From the NCBI GenBank assembly GCA_013399115.1, contig VXAA01006433.1:1557279-1621278 (forward strand): 64,000 nt of DNA, read 5' to 3'. Numbering within the stretch: position 1 is the first letter of the stretch; every line of letters begins with the position of its first letter. Made by a program: the position numbers and the translations under genes. This stretch comes from Anseranas semipalmata. Taxonomy: Eukaryota; Chordata; Aves; Anseriformes; Anseranatidae. Below, piece after piece: positions 50,409-63,320 of the stretch. A model generated the notes under the pieces. The model was not told the origin of the DNA. It saw nothing but the letters and a program-made list of their open reading frames with translations, and searched no databases.

Positions 50409-53400
50409 GTAGGCTCGCGTGGCTGTGGTTCCAATGGCAATGTTCCTCATGCATCTTTCTCTGTCCTTCAACCATTTCATGAGAAAGTTATTTTCTAACA
50501 ACAAAGTAAATGATTTTCCAAGGGAAATCAGGCCTAATGGATCCTGCAGCCAATCTGGAGATTTTTATATTCCTACAGAGGCTGAGCTATAGAAAATTTG
50601 TTAGTAAAACACATAGGTATTACTGTGACAGTTCAACCCATCCTTCCACTTGGTCTACAGGCAAGGACCCAAACAAGTACAGCAGGTGATGGGATCAGCA
50701 CTGTAGCTGCACGTAAGGGCTGTCTGTGTCAGGAAGTAGTCTCAGGGGAATGCTGTCTGGGTGATGCACATCTCCCATGGTGGTGGCACTCCTCTGGACA
50801 GGTCTTAGGCTGCAGGGAATGACAGTTCTCTCTTCTCAGAAAGATGGTATTTCTGTCTAGCATCCCCTCCTCCTAAAACCTTGAGGGAAGATTTGAGGCA
50901 ACAGGAACAGAAGGGCATGGCAGCAAGATGCCTGAATAATTCGTCATGTCACCAAATACTTGAAACTTTGTGAATTATGCAGGGATTCAAGCTACTGCCA
51001 AATGTTCTCTGTTTTTCTAAGTGTGCAAGATGGAAAGAAGCTGCAAATTCTGTCTTGTGAAAACACTCTGGCCTCAAGGCATGTAGTTTGAAACCTATTG
51101 TTTCTCTCTGATCAGTGTTGAAATAGGTGCCAGGTTTAATCTAAGGGGTTTTGTAATAGACTTGGTTGATGTATTTAAGTGACAAACATATATTCATTGC
51201 CCCCTGTTAACAGGGCCATTATCAAAAGTCTTAGTGGTTATTGGACAGGTATTTATACTACTGCTGACACAGGTAATTTCCTTCCATAATATTTTCTGTA
51301 GCCTATCAATATACTCAGTAAGAACATGTCAAATAAAATCTTGTGTTTCATTTCCTGTATTTGCCTCCTCCTAAGCAGCATAGCTTTGATGAAGTATATC
51401 TCCCTTGCAACCAATACAGATGCTTGGATACCTTTCAAAGTCCCACTGTGGTTGGGCTGTTTCTTTGCAATTAACTTGTTTCCAGAAACAGATTTTCTTC
51501 ATTTCAGCATGCAGTAACCTAATGCAGAGATCCTCAAGGCCATTGGGTATTTTACAGGTGCCTTATTGGCAGTCAGTTGGTCATGAAGGACTGCTTTAAA
51601 CATCCTAGTATCCTTAAGACACCCTGAGCTTTTGCCTAAAGACTCCTTTTCAGCGATGGTGAAGTCTCTGTAGCCCACAGAAGCACAAAAGGGACGACCA
51701 GAACTTGTGGGCTGCACTCCATCAGGCAGCGTAGCTCTTGGCGGTTGCAGGGCCAAGTGCCACAGTCCCTGTGTCTCCTTGTACATCCTTTTGCCATGGT
51801 AGACGTTAATTCACAAATGTGAGAGTGCCTGCATGCCAATGCAATTAACTGAACAATATGCTTTTACAAGCTGTTCTGCAGTGCTTTGTTGTGAAACTGA
51901 GATGACTGTGTGCGGATGGAGCATGTGTTTAAATAGTTCTGTCCAGATACAAAGCAATAAACAGCTTGAAGTTTTATGGATAAATAAAACCCTCCCTTTG
52001 AAGAGTTTACAGCAGTGCTGTCTCACTTTATAGCTACACAGGCTATTTGTGTTCCTTTGGTTTTAAGAGAGCCACACAGCACAGTCCCCCCCAGGCTGCA
52101 GATGCTTAACAACTCCAAGGCAGGCACTGGTTTTGCTGTACGTGCAGAATGACCGCACCGTGACGGAGGTGTATGTTTGTTCTGTGCTGGGTATCAGTGT
52201 GCTGGGGCAGAGATTGAGGGGAACACAATGGCCAGGAGTGAGGCATCGTCAGCACCAGGATGATTAAACCTTCAGCCTCCTGAGTAACCACGGGGAAACG
52301 TGGTCTCTGAGAATAGCTGTGAACTGGTGGACACAGTCAATGGAGTTACAAAAGCAATGGAGTCTATGGAGGTACTTGCTTCATCTTTAAGGGAAAAGCT
52401 ACGTGTATTCAGCTGAGTAGCTCCACTGACTTGAGAGATCTTGTGGCTGGACCTTGCTTGGAGCCCTACATGTAGACACACAAATATAAGAGTTTGCATC
52501 TGGAGCTGAACCTCTTGTTAAGTCTTTCGGTCAGACCTGTTGTGCTTCCAATCTGCGTCAAGTTTCTTCCCAGAGAGTCCCCAAAACCACATCAATAAAT
52601 TGGCATACATAGAACCTCTAGCTCATTAGGACTTCCTGTTTAATTTTTGAGGGAATTTTGCTCTGTAGCTGATAAACTCCAGCATGGTTTCTGATTCATC
52701 CCAAACTGGAAGTAAATGACTGTCTTCAGAGGATATATAAAGCACTTTTTATATATTCACTGAAAATACATTTCCTAAGTATGGCTCCTTTTTCTTCCCC
52801 AAGTAACCCGAAACTTTTGAAGGATCACATCATATCAAAATGAAAAAGACAAACTGTACATCCTTGCTGCTCTTTTTCAAGCACATTTACATTTCATATC
52901 AAAATAGTTGGCATTCTTTTAGTCGTAGCACTCTTGTGAGGCAGCTGCCAAAGAGCATTCCGGGAAATCCTCCTGTATCTCTGTCCATGTTTGGCTTACT
53001 GGAGATAAAGAGGATTTATGAAACTTGACAAATTCTAGTTTGTAAGAAATGAGCAACTCCAATTTAAGCATCATCTTTGACCGAGTATCTCTTTGATTCA
53101 AGATACTTACCTAAGATTTCGGTCATGGGAGAATTCTTTTCCAGTCACTTTGGTGCTCTGCTCCAATTTTATAGTGTTGATAATAAATTCATCCTGATAG
53201 CAGAATAACTAAGTCTTATCAGCTGAATATAAAAAGGCCTTTTAGATTATCCAGTTTACCCTTTGTCAATATGTCATTGTACTCAGGATACTTTCTAGGG
53301 TATTACTTTATTACTAGTGTTTTATCTTGTAGCAATACTCCTCCCATGTGGATTTTCCACTTTTAGGATAGTAAATGATCTTGAATCATGTTGAAATCAA

Positions 53401-54772
53401 TGAGTCATAAAGGTGGCGACTGCTTTGTCAATAGGAAGTATTTTCTTCAATACTTCTTTCTACAAAAACATGCAACATCTATTGTATTCCTTTTACTTTT
53501 TTTGTCTCCTTTTGCTATTAAATATTGGTGTTTCTAGGGCCTTCTTTTGTACTTTAAGATGCTACCGAAATTCTTTTATGCATATTTTCCATATGAATTA
53601 CAATTTTTGCAACTTGATTATACTTCTATTTAACACTGCTACACAAAGATAAATTTTAATATTTCCTCTAATGGCACTTTGCTGTGACCCAGAAATGCAG
53701 CTGTCTGAAATGTAATACCTCGAGGTTACTTTTGAGGTTCTGTCTCTTTACTGGATTCAAGAAACACATAATTACTGATTTAAAGCTTCCCTATTACTCT
53801 CATATTCTCTATTGTAAGAAGTAAATTCAAAATGGTTTTCTCTCTGATTGAAGACTGTTTTTTGGCTCATAAAGTTTTCTTCTTTGTCGCTAAGTAATAT
53901 CCATGTAACTTAAATATCAAGGCTTTAAAGCCATTTAAAATAGTTTGAAGCTTGCTAGTTAGTTAGAAAAAAAGTCATGAACAAATTGGATTGACTTGCA
54001 TTTTGCTTCAGAGATTTCATATTCGTTCCAGTTACAATAGCGTGTTCAGTCAGACATCATCACTTGATTGCTCAAAGACCCAGCTAAACAATCTGGAAAC
54101 TGAAATCCTATCATCTCTGTTAAATATTCAGCGATCGAATAACATGCACTACCTGCAGTGTCTTGACTTTGTATTCATCTGACTTGGAAATGTAATTAAT
54201 TGACTTCAATTGAATTCATCAAAGCATTCTTAAAATGAGTTAATATGCGAGTTGTGCTACAACTCCCTGAAATAATTACCTCTTTTTTTTTTTTTTTGTT
54301 AGCTGTCTGCTACTGTGTGGATAGCAGTCACAGCCCCACTATCAGATCAGAGTGGGCTTCTTGTTTGCCTCAGCTGTTGGCATATCTAGCAGCTAATTCT
54401 AAAAAGTCTGAAATTAGTTAATTATAGGAGGTTACATGTCAAGCAAGTGAGAACAGCTGTCCCTATTTCAGCGAGCATTTTCCTCATGGATCAATAGCCA
54501 TGTACAGTGCTCAGGACTTGTAACAACTGATTTATTATTCTCTTGAATCTATGGTGTGTGTGTGTAGTATTCAGATAACTGCTCATACTAAAAGTGGCAC
54601 CAGGCAATACAGCCGACTCAGGTTTTGCAGTGACTTTTGTCTTAGGTGTGAGTCTGAGTCGTTACTGTTCGGAAACGCTTTCCCCCTGAGCCAACTGGAA
54701 AAGAAACTGAGGAGTCATTTGTAAACTTTGTTGACTCATTGCATGCATTACTGAGGTCTATAGTATCAGTCA

Positions 54773-54801
54773 GAAGGTATCAGGCTACAACTGATACCTT
54801 C
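54773..54801. repeat. Short perfect inverted repeat
   Basis: Arms of 11 bp (GAAGGTATCAG and its complement) flank a 7-nt loop. No T-run follows that would suggest a Pol III terminator. Confidence 0.7.
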
Positions 54802-57433
54802 ACATGTAGATTTGGCAGAGGACCTATGGTATTCAGGCTGGACTGAATAATGAAGCTTGCATAGAGCTGAATTTCTAGACCAAGGGATAATTCATTCAAG
54901 TCAAGGATAAGAATTATGCCCGTCCAAGGCTTTCCTGGAAGAACATATGCTGCTCCTTACACATAGCTGTGACTTGATTTTTTTTGGATGGCTTCGTAAA
55001 AAAGTTAGTAACTGATGTATTTTTTTAGTTTCATTGTTTTATTTTATTCACCCTTGTTGACAATAATTAAAAAAAAAATGGTTATATACGGATGCAGGTA
55101 AGGTTTCAGAACTTAGACGCATCTCAGAAAAGAAAATGTACGCAAATGCATTTTCATTTCAAAAGACCGCTCATGTTATTGTAAATGACTTGTTAAATCA
55201 TTCTGAAACATCCACATCTGCATGAACAATACAATCGTTCATTGCGATGTTAAAAATAGTCAAACCTTGTTGCTGCCAACGCATTTACCTTAGTTTGAGG
55301 TTGCATGTTTCATTATGAATAGCCTGTTAAATATAATGTGGCCACCTATTTATAGTGCAGTATGCATTATACAAGCTATTTGATAAATTAAACAGCTTAA
55401 AGGGCTTTCTATTGGGTTACAACCTTTGTGCTGTACAATTATGATGCATGTGAAAGCCTAGATCAATGGACAGCTTTTTAAATCTATCACAAAGAAGGTC
55501 TGATAGTATATATTGACTGGTAATATGTTAACAACCCTTACTCAGGAACTTAACATTCATAACCTTATGGTTTTATTTTATTTAATGTCCTTCTCTTCCA
55601 GAATAAACTTTCTGTGCTTTGTCTGTTCTACTATTGTCTGGACCGAAGGCCGGGTACATTCTTTGTCTATGTTTATACCCCTCACTTTTAATATTAGCTT
55701 AGAATAGTGACAAGTGGTCATGGTAGAAAAATGTGACTGGCTAAAAGAATTATTAAAAATGCAGTAGTTATAGTGCCAAGAATTACTTCATAGAATGAAG
55801 AAGATGGCTTTTATAATTTCAGAAGTGAATGGTCCTTTAGCAAAGACACCAATTCATTCCTCCCTTAATGTGGTATGTACCTCCCATTGCCTCAGAATAT
55901 TTTGTTTCTGTTGTCATTTATATAATCTGGTCTACTGATCCTTGGCTCTAACTCAACTTTTTCACATAAAAGAATAATGAAAATGGTGAGATTTCATACA
56001 GTAAAGTAGGCTGGGACAATCTAGTTATACACGTAAAGGAACTTACTCTCAGTGTATGGTGTCCTTATGCTGTAGGATATTAATTTGTGGCCTGAGTTAT
56101 ATGCCCGTTATTATTTCCATCCAGAAATTAATTCCATTCATACCATTGATATCAAAGGAAGCACGTGTCTGAATTACACTCTCCATTGCTTGCAGTCATC
56201 AAGGAAGAATCTGGACTAAATCCAACAAACAGCATAATCTGTAAAGTTGAAGTCCCAAATTTAGTTGGTGCCTAACCTTGAAAGTACATAAAGTTCTCCA
56301 GGCCTCTGACCTTCTACTTCTGTGCATCACAGCTACCTCAAGTTCTTGCTTTCTCTCTTATATTTATGGCCAGTTAGCATCCATATTCATCCTCTTTCTT
56401 TGATCCAGAAATCTATAATCTATGTATAGCCTGAGTGGTGTAGGGAGTAGGTTTCAGTTATACTGAATAGAGGTAGAAATTAGACAAAGGTTTTCCACTT
56501 GCCAAGCAGATAGTAAACTCTCACGATCCCCAGACAGAAGCAAGACTGAGCTGTCCTTCCAGGTAGCACCAACCCTCTGGCAGGGCAGAGCCTTGGTTTC
56601 CTGGGAAGATCAGGCATAGGTGCCAACTCTCCAAAACTGCTCTCGTTGCAGTTTGCTGGAGGTGTCTCCAGAGCCAAGACGTAGCCTTTTACACTCAAGC
56701 TAGAGGCAGAATTTGAACCCACCTTCTTTTCCCATTTCCTGTACCAGAGCTGTGTGGAAGACTTGCTCGATCTGGACCCCAGCACAAAGCAGCAGGCTCT
56801 GCACATGTGTGGTATGGAGAGCTTCGGCAGCTGCATGGGCTTTTGTACTGTGCTCAGTTCAACTATCCACTGGCTTTGACGCTGTCTAAATCTGTTTTAA
56901 TAAATCACTTCAATCTAAATCTGTCACCTTGACTTTCGATGTCTGGGTAAGAAGATTTCCTATGATGCTCAATTTAAGCCCATTGTTACATGCCAAATTC
57001 TCCAACTGTGGAAACTAGTTACAGGATTTATAACAACAGGCATAAAAATAAATAGCATGACCGTAACTAGATGATCTCAAAAATGCAAGTCAAAATTAAA
57101 TTCCCACTACTGTACGCTTCTATTATGTGTACTTGCCTGTCTCTGAACAGGAGTGTTGGCTGCACCTTTTTATTGCTCCTTGGTCTTCTTCTGTAGAAGC
57201 AGCATTGGCTGATGTTGAGCACAAACCAGTTGCTTACAAGAAGGAATGGCTGACTTAATGTAAAAATAATAATAGAAAGCTTAATCTATGATCTGTGAAA
57301 GTAGTATTTATTAGTGAAACAGCAGGAAGTGAAATAATGTCTTTGAAAGTATAACATTTACTTAATGGAAAGAGAGAAGTTGGAAATGAAGGTACTTAGT
57401 AAAGGATTGCTGAATCAGTGTTTTCTGTTTATC

Positions 57434-57451
57434 AAAAAAAAAAAAAAAAAA
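57434..57451. repeat. Poly-A tract
   Basis: About 18 A followed by GAG and more A; about 90 bp left of the CR1 copy but not part of it, since CR1 lacks poly-A and lies in the other orientation. Confidence 0.85.
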
Positions 57452-57543
57452 GAGAAAAAAAATGTAGATTTATATATGCTTGTGATAAGAAACTTGCATT
57501 CCTAGTGGAGTAGAGCAGATCCAGGCTTGATGTATATATCTGA

Positions 57544-58512
57544 ATCACAGAATCATAGAATGGTTTGGGTTGGAAGGGATCTTAAATATCATATACTTCC
57601 AAACCCCCTGCCATGGGCAGGGACACCTCCCACCAGACCAGGCTGCCCAAAGCCCCATCCAGCCTGGCCTTGAGCACTTCCAGGGATGGGGCATCCACAG
57701 CTTCTCTGGGCAACCTGTTCCAGTGCCTCACCACCCTCTGAGTAAAGAATTTCTTCCTTCATCTAATCTAAATCTACCCTCTTTCAGTTTAAAGCCATTA
57801 CTCCTTGTCCCATCACTACATGCCCTTCTAAAAAGTCCCTCTTCAGGGAGACCCCCCGTAGGTACTGGAAGGCCGCTATAAGGTCTCCCCAGAGCCTTCT
57901 CTTCTCCAGGCTGAACAACCCCAACTCCCTCAGCCTCTCTTCATAGGAGAGGTGCTCCAGCCCTCTCATCATTTTTGTGGCCCTCCTCTGGACCCGCTCC
58001 AACAGGTCCATGTCCTTCTTATGCTGGGGGCCCTAAGGTTGGATGCAGTACTGCAGGTGGGGTCTCAGGAGGGCAGAGTAGAGGGGGACAATCACCTCCC
58101 TCAACCTGCTGGCCACGCTTCATTTGATGCAGCCCAGGATCTGGTTGGCTTTCTGGGCTCCAAGTGCAAATTGCCTGCTCATGTTGAGTCTCCCATCAAC
58201 CAACACCCCCCAGTCCTTCTCCTCAGGGCTACTCTCAATCCATTCTCCACCCAACCTGTATTTGTGCTTAGGGTTGACCTGACCCAGGTGCAGGACCTTG
58301 CACTTGGCCTTGTTGAACTCCATGAGGTTCTCATGGGCCCACCTCTCAAGCCTGTCCAGGTCCCTTCCCTCCAGCGTGCCAGCCGCACCACACAGCCTGG
58401 TGTCATCCACAAACTTGCCGAGGGTGCACTCAATCCCACTGTCTGTGTTGCCAACAAAGATGTTAAACAGCACCGGTCCCAGTACCAACCCCTGAGGAAC
58501 TCCACTCATCAC
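57544..58512 (-). mobile_element. Older 5'-truncated CR1 LINE
   Basis: The element reads on the - strand, with its 3' end at the left (ATTCTATG and ATTCTGTG octamers on the - strand). The 3' UTR of about 240 bp has the typical CR1 text of older subfamilies, including the antisense of the 'gggatggggcatccacagc' segment. The protein part is decayed. Truncation lies near 58512, just before the SGVPQG motif. It differs clearly in sequence and UTR length from the CR1 at 46.7 kb, so the two belong to different subfamilies. Confidence 0.93.
57784..58512 (-). pseudogene. Decayed CR1 reverse transcriptase fragment
   Basis: On the - strand, 58120-58512 reads [17 protein letters not shown], then the catalytic motif as FVDD in place of FADD (58402-58413), then [11 protein letters not shown] and [14 protein letters not shown]. 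Between about 58012 and 58119 the frame is broken by stops and frameshifts. It resumes at 57784-58011 with [19 protein letters not shown] and the segment [19 protein letters not shown]. The Asp pair of the active site is kept, but the fragment starts in the middle of the RT domain and is broken, so it has no activity. Confidence 0.88.
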
Positions 58513-59431
58513 TGGAATGGCACCTTTACTACTTCATATGGAAGAATATTTTTGAACAGTCAAGTTGCCTGTCATTTTCTTCATTTGTGAGAATACTCAG
58601 AATCAACCCCTTCTGTAGTCTTGCCCAGATCTTAATTAATTCTGTGATAATTGCTTACTTAAATTACTCGAATCATTTTACTCTGTTTTGCTGCCTTTTC
58701 TATAATATTACTGGTAGCATTGTTCCTGTCCTACCTCCTAAAAATGTAACGTGCAGTCAGTGGTGATTGTTTTTTCTCTTGGTATTTTTTGAGATCCAGA
58801 TTCAGGACGAGATGCATGCTGTTGTTAGTGATGGCAGTGGTGACATATCTTCTTCCTGCTACATAGCTGACACACTTCTCTTCTTTATTTCTTGTTGATA
58901 CCCTCAGTATCTCCCCACTGGAAATAATCCCTCTACTTTAACTTTCACTGTCCACATCCCCTGACTACTTTGGGTCTCCTAAGCCATTCCTTATTCTTTG
59001 CCACATATTAAATAATTTTTCCAGATTGGGATTTTTGTGGTGTCCTGCAGGAGTTGTGCACCCAAACCTATTGAGATTCCATGGTGGCTGGATGCTCAGC
59101 TCCCTCTTGCTCCTTTGAAAATTCCAGCTTTCATCTTTTTCTTTGCAAGACATTCCCTCCTGCCGCTTATTCAGTTCCATAAATACTTGGTTCAATTTTT
59201 TACATAGTTAACTTGAAAGAGTAAGGCCAGAAAATCAATTATAAACCTAAATTGACTTCTCAATTGACGTAAAGAGAAATTCAACAAATAATATTACAGG
59301 ATATTAGTTACAGTTTGCAGACTTTGAATTTTTGCATGTTTCCTATGTCCTCAGCTTGATTAAACGAACACTTTTCCTGCAGAGATTCTTTATTATTCAA
59401 AACAGGTAAAAGTGGGTAGCTTATCGTATCA

Positions 59432-59450
59432 ACCCTGGCTTCTGAACAAG
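59432..59450 (+). repeat. 19-bp direct repeat, copy 1
   Basis: ACCCTGGCTTCTGAACAAG; an identical copy lies 1385 bp downstream at 60817-60835. Confidence 0.85.
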
Positions 59451-60816
59451 GTGGCTCACCAGTGCAGTGAGAATGCCAGCTTCAGAGCTGCAGTAAACTC
59501 CTTGTTTGTTTGGATCCTGGCAAACACAAGATATACTTCGACCTGTTGGAGTCGGGGCTGTTTCACTGTTCCACTAAAAGGACATCTGAGAGGGAAAATT
59601 GCCTGGCTAGCCAGTACATCTGGTGGCTGTGTGACAGTGTGTGCACCATGCAGTGCATTGCTGCATCAATGCCCAGTAATCATGCACAACAGGATGCATG
59701 CTAGACAGGGGGAAAAATACTTTTTTTATTAAAAGCAATTATTTTTCTCTAAATTATGCATATTTTCTGTCTACAGGTTCTTATTTTGAAAGAGAGCAAA
59801 GGCAGATATTTGGAACTAGCACAAATTTAACTTCTTTCACAGCATTCATTGATTTTTTTTTTTCCTTTGGTAACATAATGCAGAAAAACGTTAATTAGGA
59901 GTAGCTACTCAGATACCTTCTTTGATTTTTTTTTTTTTTAATTGGCAAATCATTTAAGTTAGTCTTCGTTGTGAGGATGAGCAATCAGATTAGCTGTGGA
60001 AAATGCAGTAAACAATTGGTAAACACTTAGCATAGGTTTAATTTTTGGATAATTAAGAACAATTAGTTATTTTAGATGAGCATGGATGTTCAAATAAGAT
60101 TACCATTTAAAATGATTTGACAAGGTGTTTGTCAGCAATGAGAGCATAATAAAATTTCCTTCACGAAGTATAAGCATAAGGAAAATAGGCCCTGACGACT
60201 CAGTTTTCAGACTGGACCAGACCCTTTTCCTGTTTATCCTGATATTTATTCTGTTTAGTTATGCTGTCATCTGTGCAACTAATCCAGTTTAGAGCAGTCT
60301 GAGATCTAGATTTATGCTGCAATGCCATGACTTTTCTCTTTAATATTCACAATACAGAAATTATCCATACTTTCACCCATGCAGGGTTCCGTGTTTGCCA
60401 GCAATTAGTAGCATGATAATAAGACTGTGGTTTTAAACTGTTAGCTGTTTTTTGTATTTAAAATACTCCATAGAAAAATCATGTTTTTAATTCCCAAGCA
60501 CTTATGAAATTGTATTTCTACATGTGTTGTTTTCTTGGTTTACTTCGCTGTTCCTCAGCAATCTTTGGTCCTGATGAGAGACTGTTAGGAATTAAATAGG
60601 TCATCTTGTTCAGTAAATGGCTCTGGATAATAGGGATTTATTTGATAGAGATTCATTTCCATTAGGTTTGCTGGGACCACTCTCAATTGCCCATGACTGC
60701 TTTGCAGGACTGTGGGAAAGCTCTGCTGAGTCTCAGTGGGCCAGAGCCCATGCCCTTGGGGCTGGTTTTCCATCCCAGCCTTACAGCCCAAATGGCTATT
60801 ACGTATTCCCGTAATC

Positions 60817-60835
60817 ACCCTGGCTTCTGAACAAG
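60817..60835 (+). repeat. 19-bp direct repeat, copy 2
   Basis: Identical to 59432-59450; flanking bases on either side differ. Confidence 0.85.
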
Positions 60836-61198
60836 CCTATTTATACTTTTTTTTATGAGTTCATTTAATGAGACAAAACAGCTGTCTGTAGTGCTCCTCA
60901 CCACCAATTAGCCTTGCTCGGTGCCACAGGCATTTAATCTTCAGCACCGTGACTCTGTCCTCCCGAGGCAGCCTCCTGTTCTCCTCGGCGTGAGACATGG
61001 ATGTGACAGCCAGGCTGGGGACATCGGCAGCAGCACAGTGCTCCCTGTGTCCAAGCCAATGCTTGTTACATCTCCATATTAAGTAAACCAAGGGAAAAAC
61101 TTAAGAAATGCATAGACAGAGCTGGGTGGGACCTCCATGTGACATTCAAGGAGAAGAGCTCTCTTGTGCTGCAGGGGAGCAAGCAGGGGGCTGGAGGA

Positions 61199-61282
61199 GG
61201 GGATGTTGACTTGTGGGGATGTGTCCTCTATGTGTTGTCCTCTACGTGAAGGGGATGTTTCCTCTACGTGAAGGGGATGTTT
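61199..61282. repeat. Minisatellite, 22-bp unit
   Basis: Two identical 22-bp units (61239-61260 and 61261-61282, CCTCTACGTGAAGGGGATGT plus TT) are preceded by degenerate partial copies (CCTCTATGTG and GGGGATGT). Confidence 0.85.
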
Positions 61283-61642
61283 CTTGTGAGACTGGAAGCA
61301 TTTGGTCACTATTGCTAAGCATGCAACCAAAATGGAAAGCAAAAATAAGGATGGAGGGCTGGTAAAAACAAATATTTACAGTGCCTGTGATGCACAAGCC
61401 CAAATGAAAACAGGCCTTAGTTGGCTCATACTCATGTGAAAATGTGAGCAAGCAAAGCCTGGATTATAGGCAGCCTGACATCAACATTTGGTTTCACAGG
61501 CTTTGGAAAGTCACCCCATCTTGTTAGCATGATTAATCTCGCACCTCAGTGTGGCCGTGGGTGTGCATGTGACAGCCCCCAGCAGTCAGTGTCTGTGTGA
61601 TTTACTAGGGTCTCTTGTACTGTTCATCACTTTTGTGTACAG

Positions 61643-61784
61643 GTGTGTGATCCAAACATTATGCAAACCCGAACTCGACAAGTGCTAAGGTCTTCTGTCC
61701 ATGCAAAGCCCTGCCCTGAAGATTCACAAATGAAGCCATGTATTCTTAACCAAAATTGCTTCCAATATCAATACAATCTAACAG
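61643..61784 (+). CDS. THSD7B: THSD7B exon d: continuation of TSP1 module
   Basis: The acceptor TTTTGTGTACAG ends at 61642 and the donor GTAGGT starts at 61785. The exon begins in phase 0 with GTG TGT and holds 47 codons plus one base (phase 1). It continues the repeat opened by WGQWSTCPQ in the exon at 50255-50408: VCDPNIMQTRTRQVL supplies the arginine-rich second strand, followed by KPCPEDSQMKPC and NQNCFQYQYNLT. NLT is an N-glycosylation sequon. Only four cysteines are present, and the CSxTCG consensus is replaced by CPQ/VCDPN, so this is a non-canonical TSP1 module, as seen at the same place in THSD7 family proteins. The residues differ from what I recall of THSD7A here, supporting THSD7B. 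Confidence 0.88.
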
Positions 61785-63204
61785 GTAGGTATAATTTTCC
61801 AATCTCTTCTTTGCAGGAAGAGACACCAGTTACAATGCCCCTTTAACTGATGTTCTGCTTTTCAAGGTATCTTTGCATAAAAGACCCAGCTCCTTAAAGA
61901 TTTTCTCCAGTTGTGTTTTTAGTTGTTTGCTTGTTGTGTTGGTTAAAGCCTTGACATTGCAAGTTACTTGTAAACATCACTAATTTCACTAACGTTAATT
62001 ACATGCCTACATTTTTACAGGTTAATGGATAAATGCAAGATTTTAGTAGTACAGTTACCATTGCAGGTATGCTGGAAATGAAACAAGTCAAATGGGATCT
62101 CTTCTTTTTGCTGGGTCATCAACAAAATTGTGTACAAAATTCCAGTTACAAGAGAATGTAACATCTGTGTGATTCCAGCGAAGGCAATAATACCCAACAA
62201 CAGTCTGATCTGAATGCAAAATAGGCTATATGGGTGGGTGGGCATAGGATAGTAAGAGCAACATATATTGTTTAGGACCTTAGTCAGAAGTAATTAGATC
62301 TGTTTCAAATGAACTAACAAAAAGAATGAAAAAATTCTTTTGTTTTGACTAGCTCCGATAATTGAGAAAGGTACTAAAAGGAGATCTAAGATGAATTTGC
62401 GGGCTGGAGGGAAGGCAGAACAGAGCTGGAGAAAATGTTATATCTGAATATAAACTGAGCCTGTTTGAAAGAAAAGCCCTAGAAACGCAGGCAGCATGAT
62501 GATGATGCCTTTTTTTATACTCATCTTTCAGAAATGAAGAACGGTTGTGTGTTCATGTTTATCAAAGGTGGAAGACACAAAGTAATAGGTTTTCCTCTCA
62601 TATGCTTCCGATTTGTTATTGGTGTATGGAAATTTTAGTTGTTTGTGTTATGTTTTTTTGTTTATTTTAAATGGTGTTTTATGGCTTATTTTAGTTTACT
62701 TGTATTCTGGCCATCATAATTTTGGACAAGCAATATGATATGTATTTTCTAGTAATACTGTTTTTAGTTCATGAGTATTAGAGCCTAGTTTGAAATAATG
62801 GAAAGCTTTGCTTCACGACAAGAAATAGATGAAATTATAGTTGCTTTTCAGAAATTTCCACAGCTACTTTATCAAAGTAAAGTTTTTCTTCAGACAATAC
62901 AGTCCTGTATATGCACCAGCTGGGTTTAACTGACACACTTTATCAGCATTTAACAGTTTTCTGTGCACTCTGATATACTGGTTTTGTTAAAGCATATCTG
63001 AGCATGAAGCAATGAACTTCTCATCTGAGACCTGCTCTTATTTAAGAGCAACTTTCTTTTGCATGTTTTCTTCTTGGGCTTGATGCAAGCTAACACAGCG
63101 AGGTGTCGGACTGGGAGAAGATGACTCACATGCTGAGTTCACAGAGGTAAAAAGTGAGTTGTGGCAGTGCACTGCCGTACTGAATCCTTGTCTTGTGCCC
63201 GTAG
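61785..63204. other. 1.42-kb THSD7B intron; no gene seen
   Basis: Phase 1 intron, donor GTAGGT and acceptor GCCCGTAG, splitting a Gly codon. AT-rich until about 63.05 kb, then GC rises toward the next exon. No repeat family recognised. Confidence 0.7.
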
Positions 63205-63320
63205 GCTGGAGCACGTGCCAGCTCAGCGAGAACGCGACGTGCGGGCGAGGAGTTAGGAAGCGGCTCCTGAGCTGCGTGCGCAGCGATGGGGAGACGGTCA
63301 GTGCGCGGCACTGCGAGCAG
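63205..63320 (+). CDS. THSD7B: THSD7B exon e: TSP1 module core
   Basis: The acceptor is CTTGTGCCCGTAG (AG at 63203-63204). Two bases complete a Gly codon, then 38 codons run to donor GTGAAG at 63321 (phase 0). The peptide WSTCQLSENATCGRGVRK and the following LLSCVRSDGE form the core of a TSP1 module with one Trp, a CGRG turn and four cysteines. NAT is an N-glycosylation sequon. The segment CQLSExAxCGxG and CVRSDG are shared by both THSD7 paralogues. Base use is striking: third positions are mostly G or C and CpG is frequent, unlike the AT-rich exons upstream. Without splicing, the frame stops 15 codons after the donor. Confidence 0.9.

Larger units (their letters stand above)
50409..57543. 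other. First part of the 11.2-kb THSD7B intron; no gene seen
   Basis: AT-rich intron (phase 0). A poly-T run (about 54285-54298), a poly-A tract (57434-57451) and a short perfect hairpin at 54773-54801 are visible. Short open frames look like chance. Confidence 0.65.
58513..61642. other. Second part of the 11.2-kb THSD7B intron; no gene seen
   Basis: AT-rich intron with a 19-bp direct repeat (59432-59450 and 60817-60835), a minisatellite (61199-61282) and poly-T runs (around 59851 and 59927). No exon candidates with TSP1 signatures were found. Confidence 0.6.

Noticed and set aside
57952..58590. 212-codon open frame on the + strand
   Set aside because: Antisense shadow of the decayed CR1 RT, running into flanking intron.
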